Assembly: GCA_017515345.1 (NCBI GenBank)
Contig: JAFWFZ010000049.1
Span: 62,001 to 126,000, forward strand
From: Oscillospiraceae bacterium
Lineage (GTDB): Bacteria; Bacillota; Clostridia; Oscillospirales; Oscillospiraceae
Direction: 5' to 3'
Length of the DNA stretch: 64,000 bases
The notes below the pieces were generated by a model that was not told the DNA's origin, made no database searches, and saw nothing but the letters and a program-made list of their open reading frames with translations. Positions 50,821-58,710 of this stretch are shown here, piece after piece. Within the stretch, counting starts at the first letter, position 1. Every line of letters begins with the position of its first letter. The translations under genes were made by a program, and so were the position numbers.

Positions 50821-51128
50821 ATGTTTTAGTATGAATTGTTCCGGTTTATGTTGGCTGCTGATAACAGGCGCAAAAATACCGCAGTAAAGCAGCTCACGTC
50901 GTGGCTGCGTCCTGCGGTTCCCACTATCCGAAAGTTACTTAAAAACGGCACACTAAAACAGAGGGGCTTAACCCCTCGCTGTATTATGCGCCTCTGTTCA
51001 GTTGTCAGGCGATCGTAATGATCATCGGTGTACGCACCTTTCAAATAATCTTCCTGTATTATACATGCAAATGCCGCAAAAATCAATTCCGAAAGATATC
51101 TTTTGCATTATTCGGCATTTCAGAAAAT
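50821..51128. other. Intergenic region, no convincing gene
   Basis: Contains a GAGGGGCTTAACCCCTC hairpin (about 50961-50977) and AT-rich DNA. A possible short minus-strand reading frame has no family resemblance and weak start context, so I do not call it. Confidence 0.4.
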
Positions 51129-51160
51129 AGGATTGCCGTCTTTGTTAAGACAGCAATCCT
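51129..51160 (-). terminator. Terminator of the Thr-Tyr tRNA operon
   Basis: A stem AGGATTGC(T/C)GTCTT with TAACAA-type loop, followed on the minus strand by ATTTTCT, 4 bases after tRNA-Tyr. Confidence 0.85.
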
Positions 51161-51164
51161 ATCT

Positions 51165-51249
51165 TGGTGGAGGAGGGTGGATTCGAACCACCGAAGTCAC
51201 TGACAACAGATTTACAGTCTGCCCCCTTTGGCCACTCGGGAACTCCTCC
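51165..51249 (-). tRNA. tRNA-Tyr (anticodon GTA)
   Basis: 85-nt type II tRNA: acceptor GGAGGAG/CTCCTCC, anticodon GTA in CTGTAAA, long variable arm, T loop GTTCGAATC, encoded CCA. Confidence 0.95.
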
Positions 51250-51284
51250 GTATTCAGTTGGATGACGCATTCGCGGTGAGGCGA

Positions 51285-51360
51285 TGGAGCTGGTGGACGG
51301 ATTCGAACCCCCGACCTGCTGATTACAAATCAGCTGCTCTACCGGCTGAGCTACACCAGC
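51285..51360 (-). tRNA. tRNA-Thr (anticodon TGT)
   Basis: 76-nt cloverleaf: acceptor GCTGGTG, anticodon TGT in TTTGTAA, encoded CCA. First gene of the operon. Confidence 0.94.
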
Positions 51361-51383
51361 GGATCACGCCGTCAGCACGAAGT

Positions 51384-51412
51384 ATACTACCAAATAAAGT
51401 TCCGTTTGTCAA
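51384..51412 (-). promoter_or_regulatory. Sigma-70 promoter of the Thr-Tyr tRNA operon
   Basis: Minus strand TTGACA (51412-51407), 17-base spacer, TAGTAT (51389-51384). The hexamers and spacing are identical to the five-tRNA operon promoter. Confidence 0.9.
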
Positions 51413-51482
51413 CAGTTAATTTTCGGACGGCGCAATAATTTCCCGCAGGAGGCCGAACAGGCCCGAAAAGGGGCGAAATGCC

Positions 51483-51511
51483 TTGACATCCCGGTGGGAA
51501 GCGTGTATCAT
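51483..51511 (+). promoter_or_regulatory. Promoter of the cobalamin uptake operon
   Basis: TTGACA (51483-51488), 17-base spacer, TATCAT (51506-51511). Transcription would start about 70 bases before the riboswitch. Confidence 0.8.
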
Positions 51512-51588
51512 CATCGTGGGTAAAGATGTGGTTTTTATCCGGTTTTTCAGTATCATCCCCGGAGCCTGGGGACAAATAAAAAATAAGC

Positions 51589-51784
51589 AGCACCGTCTCC
51601 GCTCCTCCCCGTGGGGCGCGGATCAAGGGAATCCGGTCAGAATCCGGAGCATGCCCCATTGCCGTATGTGCATGAGGCTGCCGTTCGTGGCGAAAGCCGG
51701 TCATTGGGCCCTGCCCGAGAAGGCTGAACGGCGGCCGCAGGCGATCTCCGCCGTAAATGCATGAGCCGGAAGACCTGCGGTGCT
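51589..51784 (+). promoter_or_regulatory. Cobalamin (B12) riboswitch
   Basis: About 196 nt closed by P1 AGCACCG (51589-51595) with CGGTGCT (51778-51784). Inside are the B12-box landmarks: AAGGGAATCCGGTCAGAATC with CCGGAGCATGCCC, then a GCCGGTCATTGG junction, and the 3' consensus GAGCCGGAAGACCTGC. Compared with the usual consensus, the GGTG box reads GGTC. It is followed by an intrinsic terminator, giving an OFF switch: bound cobalamin should stop transcription of the uptake genes. Adenosyl- versus aquo/methyl-cobalamin preference cannot be read here. Confidence 0.88.
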
Positions 51785-51815
51785 CGTCGGAAGATCAGAA
51801 AGCGGAAAAATGGGC

Positions 51816-51845
51816 GCGGCAGACGACTGCCGCACTTTTTATTTT
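51816..51845 (+). terminator. Riboswitch expression-platform terminator
   Basis: Stem GCGGCAG, ACGA loop, CTGCCGC, then ACTTTTTATTTT. It lies 31 bases after P1 and 22 bases before the first ORF, the expected position for transcriptional control. Confidence 0.88.
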
Positions 51846-51867
51846 CCAGAACATGAAGGAGGGTATC

Positions 51868-53433
51868 ATGAATAAGTATACGAGACGCCTTGTCAGCCTG
51901 ATCCTGATCCTGGTCCTCAGCCTTGGCGCGGCTGTCCCCGCCCTCGGCGGATGGCGGGAGGAGCAGAGCGTCCTCGCCTCCGCCTACGACGCGGCGAAGG
52001 CGTACCTCATCGACTGCGCGGAAACGCGTACGCCCATCGTAGACAGCGTGGGCGGCGAGTGGCTCATCCTTGGCCTCGCCCGCGCGGGTGAGCGGGACAG
52101 CGCGTTTTTTGACGCCTATTATGAGAATCTGCGGCAGTATGTGAAGGAACACGCGCTGACCGGCGGCCGGCTCCACCGGGTCAAATCCACCGAGAACGAC
52201 CGGGTGATCCTTGCGCTTACCGCTATGGGTCTCGACCCGCGGAGCATAGCGGGCGTCGACCTGGTGCAGGGGCTGAGCGGCATGGATTTCGTGAAGGGCG
52301 TGGGTATCAACGGGGTCATCTGGGCGCTGATCGCGCTGGACAGCGGCCGCTATGAGATCCCCTCCGCCCCGGAGGGGGAGACCCAGTTTACCCGGGAGGC
52401 GGCCGTGGATCTGATCCTGGAGAAGCAGCATGACGACGGCGGCTGGTCCCTGACCGGCGACACCGCCGACACCGATATGACAGGCATGGCGCTCCAGGCC
52501 CTGACCCCTTATGTGAAGGGTGACGAGCGGGTCGCCGCAGCTGTTGAGCGCGGCGTCGCCTGCCTCAGCGGCCTCCAGAAGGAGAACGGCGGCTTTTCGA
52601 CCATGGACGACATGAATGTCGAGAGCTGCGCCCAGGCCGTGACGGCCTTGTCCGCCCTGGGCATCGACGCCGGAGCGGACGAGCGGTTCGTGAAAGGCGG
52701 CGTTTCCCTCATCGACGCGCTCCTCTCCTTCCAGAACGCGGACGGCTCCTTCCGTCATCTGTCGGGTGATACAGTGATGAATCAGGTCTCCACCGAGCAG
52801 GCGTTTTACGCCCTGGTGGCCTATGTCCGGTTCCTGGAGGGGCGGAACAGCCTATATGACATGAGCGACGCGGAGAAACGGATCATCCTGCCCTTTCGTG
52901 ATGTTAAAAAGGGAGACTGGTTCTATCCCGCCGTTCTGTATGCCTATCGCAATCAGCTCTTTAACGGTACGTCCGCCGATACCTTTTCTCCCGACAAGGC
53001 CATGAACCGGGCCATGCTGGTGACGGTGCTGTACCGGCTCGACGGCGGCAAGGCGGAGGGGAACGCCCCCTTCAGCGACGTGCCCTCCGGCGAGTGGTAC
53101 TCCGAGGCCGTGGCCTGGGCGGCGGGGAACGGCATCATCAACGGATTTGACGACGGGACTTTCAAGCCCCTTGCCCCCGTGACGCGGCAGCAGATCGCCG
53201 TGATCCTGCATCGCTATGCCGAAAGGCTGGCGGGGGAGCCGCTGATCATTCCCGAGATGGATGTGGCCGCCGCGTTCCCCGACTGGGGCGACGTGGCCGA
53301 CTGGGCGGTCGATGGCATGACCTGGGCATGCGCCTGCGGGTATATCAACGGCAAGAGCGGCAAACTTGTCCCCGCGGGCAACGCGACCCGGGCAGAAGTG
53401 GCCATGATCCTTTCCCGCGTGTTCCCCGACTGA
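51868..53433 (+). CDS. Secreted alpha/alpha-toroid protein with three SLH domains (putative surface cobalamin binder)
   Basis: 521 residues from ATG 51868 (GAAGGAGGG upstream). Signal peptide RLVSLILILVLSLGAAVPALG. Residues about 30-330 contain prenyltransferase/terpene-cyclase-type helical repeats (DGGWSLTGDTADTDMTGMAL, NGGFSTMDDMNVESCAQAVT, DGSFRHLSGDTVMNQVSTEQ), the fold of the N-terminal barrel of intrinsic factor and transcobalamin. Three S-layer homology domains follow (VKKGDWFYPAVLYAYRNQLF; VPSGEWYSEAVAWAAGNGII; third ends RAEVAMILSRVFPD), anchoring it to the wall. First gene behind the B12 riboswitch. Inferred role: capture cobalamin together with the DUF4430 partner. No catalytic motif of a real cyclase is seen. 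Confidence 0.82.
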   Translation: MNKYTRRLVSLILILVLSLGAAVPALGGWREEQSVLASAYDAAKAYLIDCAETRTPIVDSVGGEWLILGLARAGERDSAFFDAYYENLRQYVKEHALTGGRLHRVKSTENDRVILALTAMGLDPRSIAGVDLVQGLSGMDFVKGVGINGVIWALIALDSGRYEIPSAPEGETQFTREAAVDLILEKQHDDGGWSLTGDTADTDMTGMALQALTPYVKGDERVAAAVERGVACLSGLQKENGGFSTMDDMNVESCAQAVTALSALGIDAGADERFVKGGVSLIDALLSFQNADGSFRHLSGDTVMNQVSTEQAFYALVAYVRFLEGRNSLYDMSDAEKRIILPFRDVKKGDWFYPAVLYAYRNQLFNGTSADTFSPDKAMNRAMLVTVLYRLDGGKAEGNAPFSDVPSGEWYSEAVAWAAGNGIINGFDDGTFKPLAPVTRQQIAVILHRYAERLAGEPLIIPEMDVAAAFPDWGDVADWAVDGMTWACACGYINGKSGKLVPAGNATRAEVAMILSRVFPD

Positions 53434-53481
53434 GCGATGAATTGACCCCGCGCCCGGAGCGCGGATCTGGAGGATGAAACC

Positions 53482-54381
53482 ATGTGGTGGAAGAAGAATA
53501 AATTCAAAGTGATCGTGCCGGTCCTGATCGTGGCCGTGCTGGTCGTGGCATTCTATTTTGGCGGCGACCACAGGGGCTCCGGGAGCTGGGGAACGGATAC
53601 GAGTCCCAGCCCTGCCGCCGGCACCGAAACAGTGCCGGAGACGACGGCCTCTGCCTCGCCCTCCGCGAGTGCCTCACCCGCCGCCAGCGCCTCGCCGTCG
53701 CCGGAAAAACCGGTGCCGGAGCAGTCGTCCGCGCCGGCGGCTTCCCGGACGCCTGAACCGTCCGCGGCAGCCAGCAGCTCGCCGTCCGTCTCCCCCTCCG
53801 CTTCCCCGGAGGCGTCAGAGACCCCGGAGGCTTCCGCTTCCGCGGAGCCCTCGGCGTCTGCGGAGCCGTCTGTGGAGCCGTCCGTCGAGCCGTCCCCGAG
53901 CCCATCGGAGATGCCGCCCGTCTCCCCCTCGGAGGAGCCGGAGCCTACGCCCCCGGAGCAGGAGGAGCATAAGCTCACCTGCACCCTCTCCATCTCCTGC
54001 GCCACCATCCTGGACAATATGGAGCTCTGTGACCCCGACAAGCGGGAGATCATCCCCTCCGACGGGTGGATCCTTGGCCCGGTGACGGTGGAGTTCGAAG
54101 AGGGAGAGAGCGCCTTTGACGTATTGCAGCGGGCAACCAGGGAGCACGGCATCCATTTCGAGTACTCCTTCTCGCCCTTTTACAACTCCGCGTATGTGGA
54201 GGGGATCGCCAACATCTATGAGTTCGACGTGGGCGAGCTCTCCGGCTGGATGTACAGCGTGAACGACTGGTTCCCCGGTTTCGGCCTCTCGGGCTACGCC
54301 GTGAAGGACGGGGACGTGTTCAAGTGGCTGTATACCTGCGACCTGGGGGCCGACATCGGAGGCGGCTACGCCGTCGGCTGA
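53482..54381 (+). CDS. Membrane-tethered DUF4430 (transcobalamin C-terminal-like) protein
   Basis: 299 residues: N-terminal membrane anchor (FKVIVPVLIVAVLVVAFYFG), then about 120 residues of Ser/Pro/Glu/Ala low-complexity linker. A C-terminal DUF4430 domain (about 165-299) includes LTCTLSISCATILDNM, GESAFDVLQRATREHGIHFE, GWMYSVNDWFPGFGLSGYAV and FKWLYTCDLG. DUF4430 is the beta domain that caps cobalamin in transcobalamin and intrinsic factor (family knowledge). With the toroid protein encoded upstream, both halves of that receptor architecture are present. The long linker would let the domain reach across the wall. In the riboswitch operon. Confidence 0.85.
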   Translation: MWWKKNKFKVIVPVLIVAVLVVAFYFGGDHRGSGSWGTDTSPSPAAGTETVPETTASASPSASASPAASASPSPEKPVPEQSSAPAASRTPEPSAAASSSPSVSPSASPEASETPEASASAEPSASAEPSVEPSVEPSPSPSEMPPVSPSEEPEPTPPEQEEHKLTCTLSISCATILDNMELCDPDKREIIPSDGWILGPVTVEFEEGESAFDVLQRATREHGIHFEYSFSPFYNSAYVEGIANIYEFDVGELSGWMYSVNDWFPGFGLSGYAVKDGDVFKWLYTCDLGADIGGGYAVG

Positions 54382-54409
54382 TCTTCATTGACCGAAAGGG
54401 GGTGACGCC

Positions 54410-55306
54410 GTGAAAAACAGAGACGCGTTTTCGGGGTGCCACCCCGTCGTGAACTTCTTATATTTTGCGATGGTGCTGGTGTTCGCCATGTGCTTTCTGC
54501 ACCCGGTCTGCCTGGGCATGTCCCTGGTTTCGGCTCTGGCGTACAGCATCTATCTCAAGGGCGGCAAGGCTGTGCGCTTCGCCGTCCTGTATATGTTGCC
54601 CATGATGGTTCTGGCGGCGGTGCTGAATCCCGCCTTCAATCACGGCGGCGTGACGATCCTGGCCTACCTGCCCGACGGCAACCCCCTTACGCTGGAATCC
54701 ATCCTCTATGGGCTGGATTCCGCCGTGCTGCTGGTGGGGGTGATCGTCTGGTTCACCTGCTTCAACGAGGTGATGACCTCCGACAAGTTCGTGTACCTCT
54801 TCGGGAGGATCATCCCGGCGCTTAGCCTTGTCATCTCCATGACATTGCGATTCGTGCCCCGATTCGTGGAACAGACGAGGACGATCAGCCAGTCCCAGAA
54901 ATGCATCGGGCGGGACGCCTCCACCGGATCTGTGTGGCAGCGGCTCCGCAACGGGGCCACGATCCTCTCCATCATGGTCACCTGGGCGCTGGAAAACGCC
55001 ATCGAATCCGCTGACAGCATGAAGAGCCGCGGATACGGCCTGCCTGGCCGCACGGCCTTCTCCATCTACCGCATCGACGAGCGGGATAAGCACATGCTCC
55101 TGTGGCTGGGCTTCTGCGGGGTGTATATCATTTCCGGCTGGATCACCGGCGCCTTTTACTGGCGATTCATCCCCTCCATCAAGCATGTGGAGATCACGCC
55201 CTTTACCCTGAGCTTTATGCTCGTGTATCTGCTGCTTTGCCTTACGCCGCTGATCCTGAACGTAAAGGAGGACAACACTTGGAAGCGTTTGAGATCCGGA
55301 ATCTGA
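54410..55306 (+). CDS. ecfT: ECF transporter transmembrane protein EcfT
   Basis: 298 residues, GTG start with AAAGGGGG upstream. Five to six membrane helices and the conserved cytosolic coupling helix motif SADSMKSRGYG (family Ala-Arg-Gly-type signature), which contacts both ATPases. It forms the energising module with the downstream ATPases. The C-terminus overlaps the next gene by 28 bases. Operon position behind the B12 riboswitch indicates use for cobalamin uptake. Confidence 0.92.
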   Translation: MKNRDAFSGCHPVVNFLYFAMVLVFAMCFLHPVCLGMSLVSALAYSIYLKGGKAVRFAVLYMLPMMVLAAVLNPAFNHGGVTILAYLPDGNPLTLESILYGLDSAVLLVGVIVWFTCFNEVMTSDKFVYLFGRIIPALSLVISMTLRFVPRFVEQTRTISQSQKCIGRDASTGSVWQRLRNGATILSIMVTWALENAIESADSMKSRGYGLPGRTAFSIYRIDERDKHMLLWLGFCGVYIISGWITGAFYWRFIPSIKHVEITPFTLSFMLVYLLLCLTPLILNVKEDNTWKRLRSGI

Positions 55307-57924
55307 GCTTCTCCTATCCCGAGCAGACGGTCAAGGCCCTCCGCAACGTCAGCCTCACCATCAGTTCCGGTGAATTCATCGTGCTCTGCGGGCCCTCCGG
55401 CTGCGGCAAATCCACACTCCTCCGGCAGCTCAAAACAGTGCTGCGGCCCCATGGCGTTCTCTCGGGCGAGGTGCTGTTCTGCGGGGAGCCGCTGGACAGC
55501 GTGGACGACCGCCGCCAGAGCGCGGGCATCGGTTTTGTGCAGCAGTCCCCGGAGAATCAGGTGGTCACGGACAAGGTCTGGCACGAGCTGGCCTTCGGGA
55601 TGGAGAGCTTGGGATATGACACGCCGACCATCCGCCGTCGCGTGGCGGAGATGGCCTCATTTTTCGGCATACAGAACTGGTTTTATAAAAACGTGACCGA
55701 GCTCTCCGGCGGTCAGAAGCAGCTTCTGAACCTGGCCTCCATCATGGCCATGCAGCCGGAGGTGCTGATCCTGGACGAGCCCACCAGTCAGCTCGACCCC
55801 ATCGCGGCCTCCGATTTTCTGGCCACCGTGGGGAAGATCAACCGGGAGCTGGGCACCACCGTGATCCTCACGGAGCACCGGCTGGAGGAGGCGTTCCCCA
55901 TGGCCAGCCGGGTGGCGGTGATGGACAGGGGGACGATCCTCTGCACCGGCACACCGGAGGAGGTGGGACTTGCGCTCCGGGGCTCCGGCCACTCCATGTT
56001 TCTGGCCATGCCCACTGCCATGCGCGTGTGGGCCGCTGTCCCCGACAGTGGGGAGACCTGCCCCGTCACCGTGCGGGACGGGCGGGACTGGCTCGGCGCC
56101 TACGCGGAGAGCCACACCCTTGGCAGCCCGGAGCCGGAGCCGGAGCGCCGCTATCCCGACGAGACCGTTATCCGGGCGGAGGAGCTGTGGTTCCGGTACG
56201 AAAAGGACCAGCCGGACGTGGTAAAGGGACTTTCCCTGGAGGTCCGAAAAGGCGAATTCTATACTATCCTGGGAGGCAACGGAGCGGGCAAAAGCACCAC
56301 CCTCAAGCTCCTGGCCGGCCTCGTTGAGCCCTATCGCGGCACGATAGAAGTCAGCGGCCGCCTGGGGATGCTGCCCCAGGATCCCAAGACCCTGTTTGTC
56401 AAGAAGACGGTGCGGGAGGATCTGAAAGAGATCTTCCGCGGCCTGCGGGTGGACAGCGCCGTTCAGGAGGAGCGGCTCCGGTATATCGTGCGGCTTTGCC
56501 GGCTGGAGGAGCTGCTGGACCGTCACCCCTACGACCTCTCCGGCGGAGAGCAGCAGCGTGCCGCTCTGGCCAAGGTGCTGCTGCTGGACCCGGAGATCCT
56601 GCTCATGGACGAGCCCACCAAGGGCCTGGACGCGGAGTTCAAGCAGATCCTGGCCCAGATCCTCGCCTCTCTCGTGCGCAGGGGCGTCACCATCGTCATG
56701 GTGAGCCACGACATTGAATTCTGCGCCCGCTATGCCCACCGCTGCGCCATGTTCTTCGATGGAGGCATCGTCTGCTCGGAGACGCCGCGGACGTTTTTCA
56801 TGAGCAACAACTTTTATACCACCTCGGCAAACCGCATGGCCCGGGAGATCATCCCCGACGCAGTGACGCCGGAGGACGTGATGACTGCCTGCGGGGGCGA
56901 GCTGCCCCCTGCGCCGGAGCTCATCGACGACGGAGAGCCCCTGCCGCCGCCCGCGGAGACGAGCCCGGACTACGTGCCCCGGAAGCTCCCGTTATGGCGG
57001 AAGCTGCTGGGCGCGGCGGCGGGGATCGCGGCCGCCGTGGTGTTCGTCTATGCCATGCGCCAGACCGATCTCTCCGCCCTCATCAGCCCGGAGGGGCTCA
57101 CCGCCCTGTCCTGGAGCGTCATGCGCGTCTATCTCGTCTTCATCGCGGCCATGGCTCTGATGGCCTTCGCCCTGAACCGGCGCTCGCCGCCCCGGGCAAT
57201 CGATCAGACCCCGGTATCGAAGCGGAAGCTCTCCAAGCGAACGATCGCGGCGGCGGTCATGATCCTGCTGCTCATCCCGCTGACGCTGTTTGTGGGGATC
57301 GTGTACCTGGGGGACCGGAAATACTATTTCATCGCCCTGCTGGTGCTGCTGGAGTGCATCGCGCCGTTCTTCCTGGTATTTGAGGGGCGGAAGCCCCAGG
57401 CCAGGGAGCTGGTGATCATCGCGGTGCTCTGCGCCATTGCGGTGGCGGGGCGCGCGGCCTTCTTCATGTTCCCCAACTTCTCGCCCGTCATCGCCCTGGT
57501 CATCATCTCCGGCGTGGCCTTTGGCGGGGAATCGGGCTTCCTGGTGGGGGCAGTGACCATGCTGGTATCCAACATCATGTTCTCCCAGGGGCCATGGACG
57601 CCGTGGCAGATGTTCGCCATGGGCATCATCGGATTCCTGGCGGGCGTCATCTTCCGAAAAGGCCTGCTCCGGAGGAGCAAGATCGGCCTGTGCATCTATG
57701 GGGCCATCGCCGCCGTCGTCATCTACGGCGGGATCATGAACCCTGCCGCGGTGCTCATATACTCGGACGGACTTGACCCGAAAATGATCATCTCCTACTA
57801 TCTTATGGGCTTTCCCCTGGACTGCGTACAGGCGGCCGCTACGGTCATCACCCTGGTCCTCGTCTCACAGCCCATGCTGGAGAAGCTGGACCGGATCAAG
57901 GTGAAATACGGCCTGGTGGAATAA
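55279..57924 (+). CDS. Triple fusion EcfA-EcfA'-S component (cobalamin ECF transporter)
   Basis: 881 residues from TTG 55279 with AAAGGAGG 8 bases before it. The first ATPase (about 4-225) has GPSGCGKST, LSGGQKQLLN and VLILDEPTSQLD. The second (about 290-520) has GGNGAGKST, LSGGEQQRAA and ILLMDEPTKGLD. A Pro/Glu-rich linker leads to about nine membrane helices, the last six resembling an ECF S component (ELVIIAVLCAIAVAGRAAFF; SGVAFGGESGFLVGAVTML; FSQGPWTPWQMFAMGIIGFL). Normally these are three proteins, and S components exchange on a shared module. Fusion makes this a dedicated transporter. Substrate inferred as cobalamin from the riboswitch and DUF4430 neighbours. Confidence 0.9.
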   Translation: MEAFEIRNLSFSYPEQTVKALRNVSLTISSGEFIVLCGPSGCGKSTLLRQLKTVLRPHGVLSGEVLFCGEPLDSVDDRRQSAGIGFVQQSPENQVVTDKVWHELAFGMESLGYDTPTIRRRVAEMASFFGIQNWFYKNVTELSGGQKQLLNLASIMAMQPEVLILDEPTSQLDPIAASDFLATVGKINRELGTTVILTEHRLEEAFPMASRVAVMDRGTILCTGTPEEVGLALRGSGHSMFLAMPTAMRVWAAVPDSGETCPVTVRDGRDWLGAYAESHTLGSPEPEPERRYPDETVIRAEELWFRYEKDQPDVVKGLSLEVRKGEFYTILGGNGAGKSTTLKLLAGLVEPYRGTIEVSGRLGMLPQDPKTLFVKKTVREDLKEIFRGLRVDSAVQEERLRYIVRLCRLEELLDRHPYDLSGGEQQRAALAKVLLLDPEILLMDEPTKGLDAEFKQILAQILASLVRRGVTIVMVSHDIEFCARYAHRCAMFFDGGIVCSETPRTFFMSNNFYTTSANRMAREIIPDAVTPEDVMTACGGELPPAPELIDDGEPLPPPAETSPDYVPRKLPLWRKLLGAAAGIAAAVVFVYAMRQTDLSALISPEGLTALSWSVMRVYLVFIAAMALMAFALNRRSPPRAIDQTPVSKRKLSKRTIAAAVMILLLIPLTLFVGIVYLGDRKYYFIALLVLLECIAPFFLVFEGRKPQARELVIIAVLCAIAVAGRAAFFMFPNFSPVIALVIISGVAFGGESGFLVGAVTMLVSNIMFSQGPWTPWQMFAMGIIGFLAGVIFRKGLLRRSKIGLCIYGAIAAVVIYGGIMNPAAVLIYSDGLDPKMIISYYLMGFPLDCVQAAATVITLVLVSQPMLEKLDRIKVKYGLVE

Positions 57925-57930
57925 GATGCT

Positions 57931-57965
57931 TCAAATTGAACCCGCTTCACCGGGCTTCAATTTGA
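57931..57965. repeat. Copy of a dispersed palindromic repeat
   Basis: Imperfect palindrome TCAAATTGAACCCG/CGGGCTTCAATTTGA just after the transporter stop. Its core (AAGCCCGGYGAAGCGGGTTC on the other strand) recurs at 14551-14582, 25212-25240 and, in half, 35595-35615, always between genes. Confidence 0.6.
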
Positions 57966-58269
57966 GGGGACGAGGTGACGGCTCGCGCTCCGTCGCGCCC
58001 GTCGCGGCGCAAGGACGCGCGCAGTTCGTCTGGTAGTGTTATTGCCGCGGCGGAGCTGCAGCGAGTACGATTGGATCGGACTCGCGCTTTCGGCGCGAAG
58101 GCGCTGTATCTTTAATAAATAGTATGACCGCGGACCGGAACGCTCCGGCCCGCGGTTTTTTTGTCCGGTGCTGTCTGTCGTTTTCCGCGCGTCGTCAGGT
58201 ATCTCCGGCGGGAGGGGGGACGCCGGAACAGACGGCGAAAAACTTTTTTACTTTTTTTCAAAAAACCTA
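57966..58269. other. Intergenic region between B12 operon and GntR operon
   Basis: GC-rich with many CG-rich words but no open gene. A loose hairpin (GCGGACCGGAACGCTCCGGCCCGC region, about 58131-58156) is followed by GGTTTTTTTG and probably terminates plus-strand transcription. Confidence 0.5.
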
Positions 58270-58298
58270 TTGACAAATCCCAAAGAGTGTATTATTGT
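58270..58298 (+). promoter_or_regulatory. Promoter of the GntR-ABC operon
   Basis: TTGACA (58270-58275), 17-base spacer, TATTGT (58293-58298), just before the gntR-type gene and overlapped by the operator. Confidence 0.82.
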
Positions 58299-58324
58299 AC
58301 TAGTAGCTTAAGACACTAATACAA
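58295..58324 (+). promoter_or_regulatory. Operator for the GntR/YtrA-type repressor
   Basis: Inverted arms TTGTACTAGT (58295-58304) and ACTAATACAA (58315-58324) match at nine of ten positions with a 10-base gap. They cover the -10 and start site, an ideal place for autorepression. Confidence 0.72.
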
Positions 58325-58344
58325 TGACACAGCGAGGTGATGAC

Positions 58345-58710
58345 ATGGAATGGATGTTCACGGAAGACCGGCCTATTTTCCAGCAGCTCTATGAAGCGCT
58401 GGCAAAGCGGATCGTGGTGGGCGAGTATCCGCCGGGGGGCAGGATGCCGTCGGTGCGGGAGCTGGCCGCGGAGGCCGGCGTGAATCCCAACACCATGCAG
58501 CGGGCGCTTTCCCAGCTGGATGAAGCGGGGCTCACGGAATCGAACCGCACCGCAGGGAGGACGGTCACAACGGCGCAGGAGCGCATCGACGCAGTAAGGA
58601 ACGGCTTTGCATCGGAAGCTGCCCGCGCCTATCTGGAGGCGGCCCGGTCACTGGGGCTGAGCCGCGAGGAAGCGATCAAACTACTGAACGACGAGGAGGA
58701 AATGCAATGA
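58345..58710 (+). CDS. GntR family regulator, YtrA subfamily
   Basis: 121 residues from ATG 58345 (GAGGTGA upstream). N-terminal winged helix: IFQQLYEALAKRIVVGEYPP, GGRMPSVRELAAEAGVNPNT, MQRALSQLDEAGL. The effector domain is only a short helical tail, as in the YtrA subfamily that controls adjacent ABC transporters. It overlaps the ATPase gene by 4 bases. It likely represses its own operon by binding the inverted repeat at 58295-58324. Confidence 0.92.
   Translation: MEWMFTEDRPIFQQLYEALAKRIVVGEYPPGGRMPSVRELAAEAGVNPNTMQRALSQLDEAGLTESNRTAGRTVTTAQERIDAVRNGFASEAARAYLEAARSLGLSREEAIKLLNDEEEMQ

Noticed and set aside
50826..51086. 86-residue minus-strand frame upstream of the GNAT-hydrolase fusion
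   Set aside because: No ribosome site or family resemblance, and it includes a hairpin region; treated as noncoding.
51387..52758. Minus-strand frames across the riboswitch and toroid gene
   Set aside because: They run antisense to the riboswitch consensus and a clear secreted protein; no coding features.
53558..54085. Arg/Pro-rich frame inside the DUF4430 gene
   Set aside because: Frame-shifted reading of the Ser/Pro/Glu linker; the true frame ends in a recognisable DUF4430 domain.
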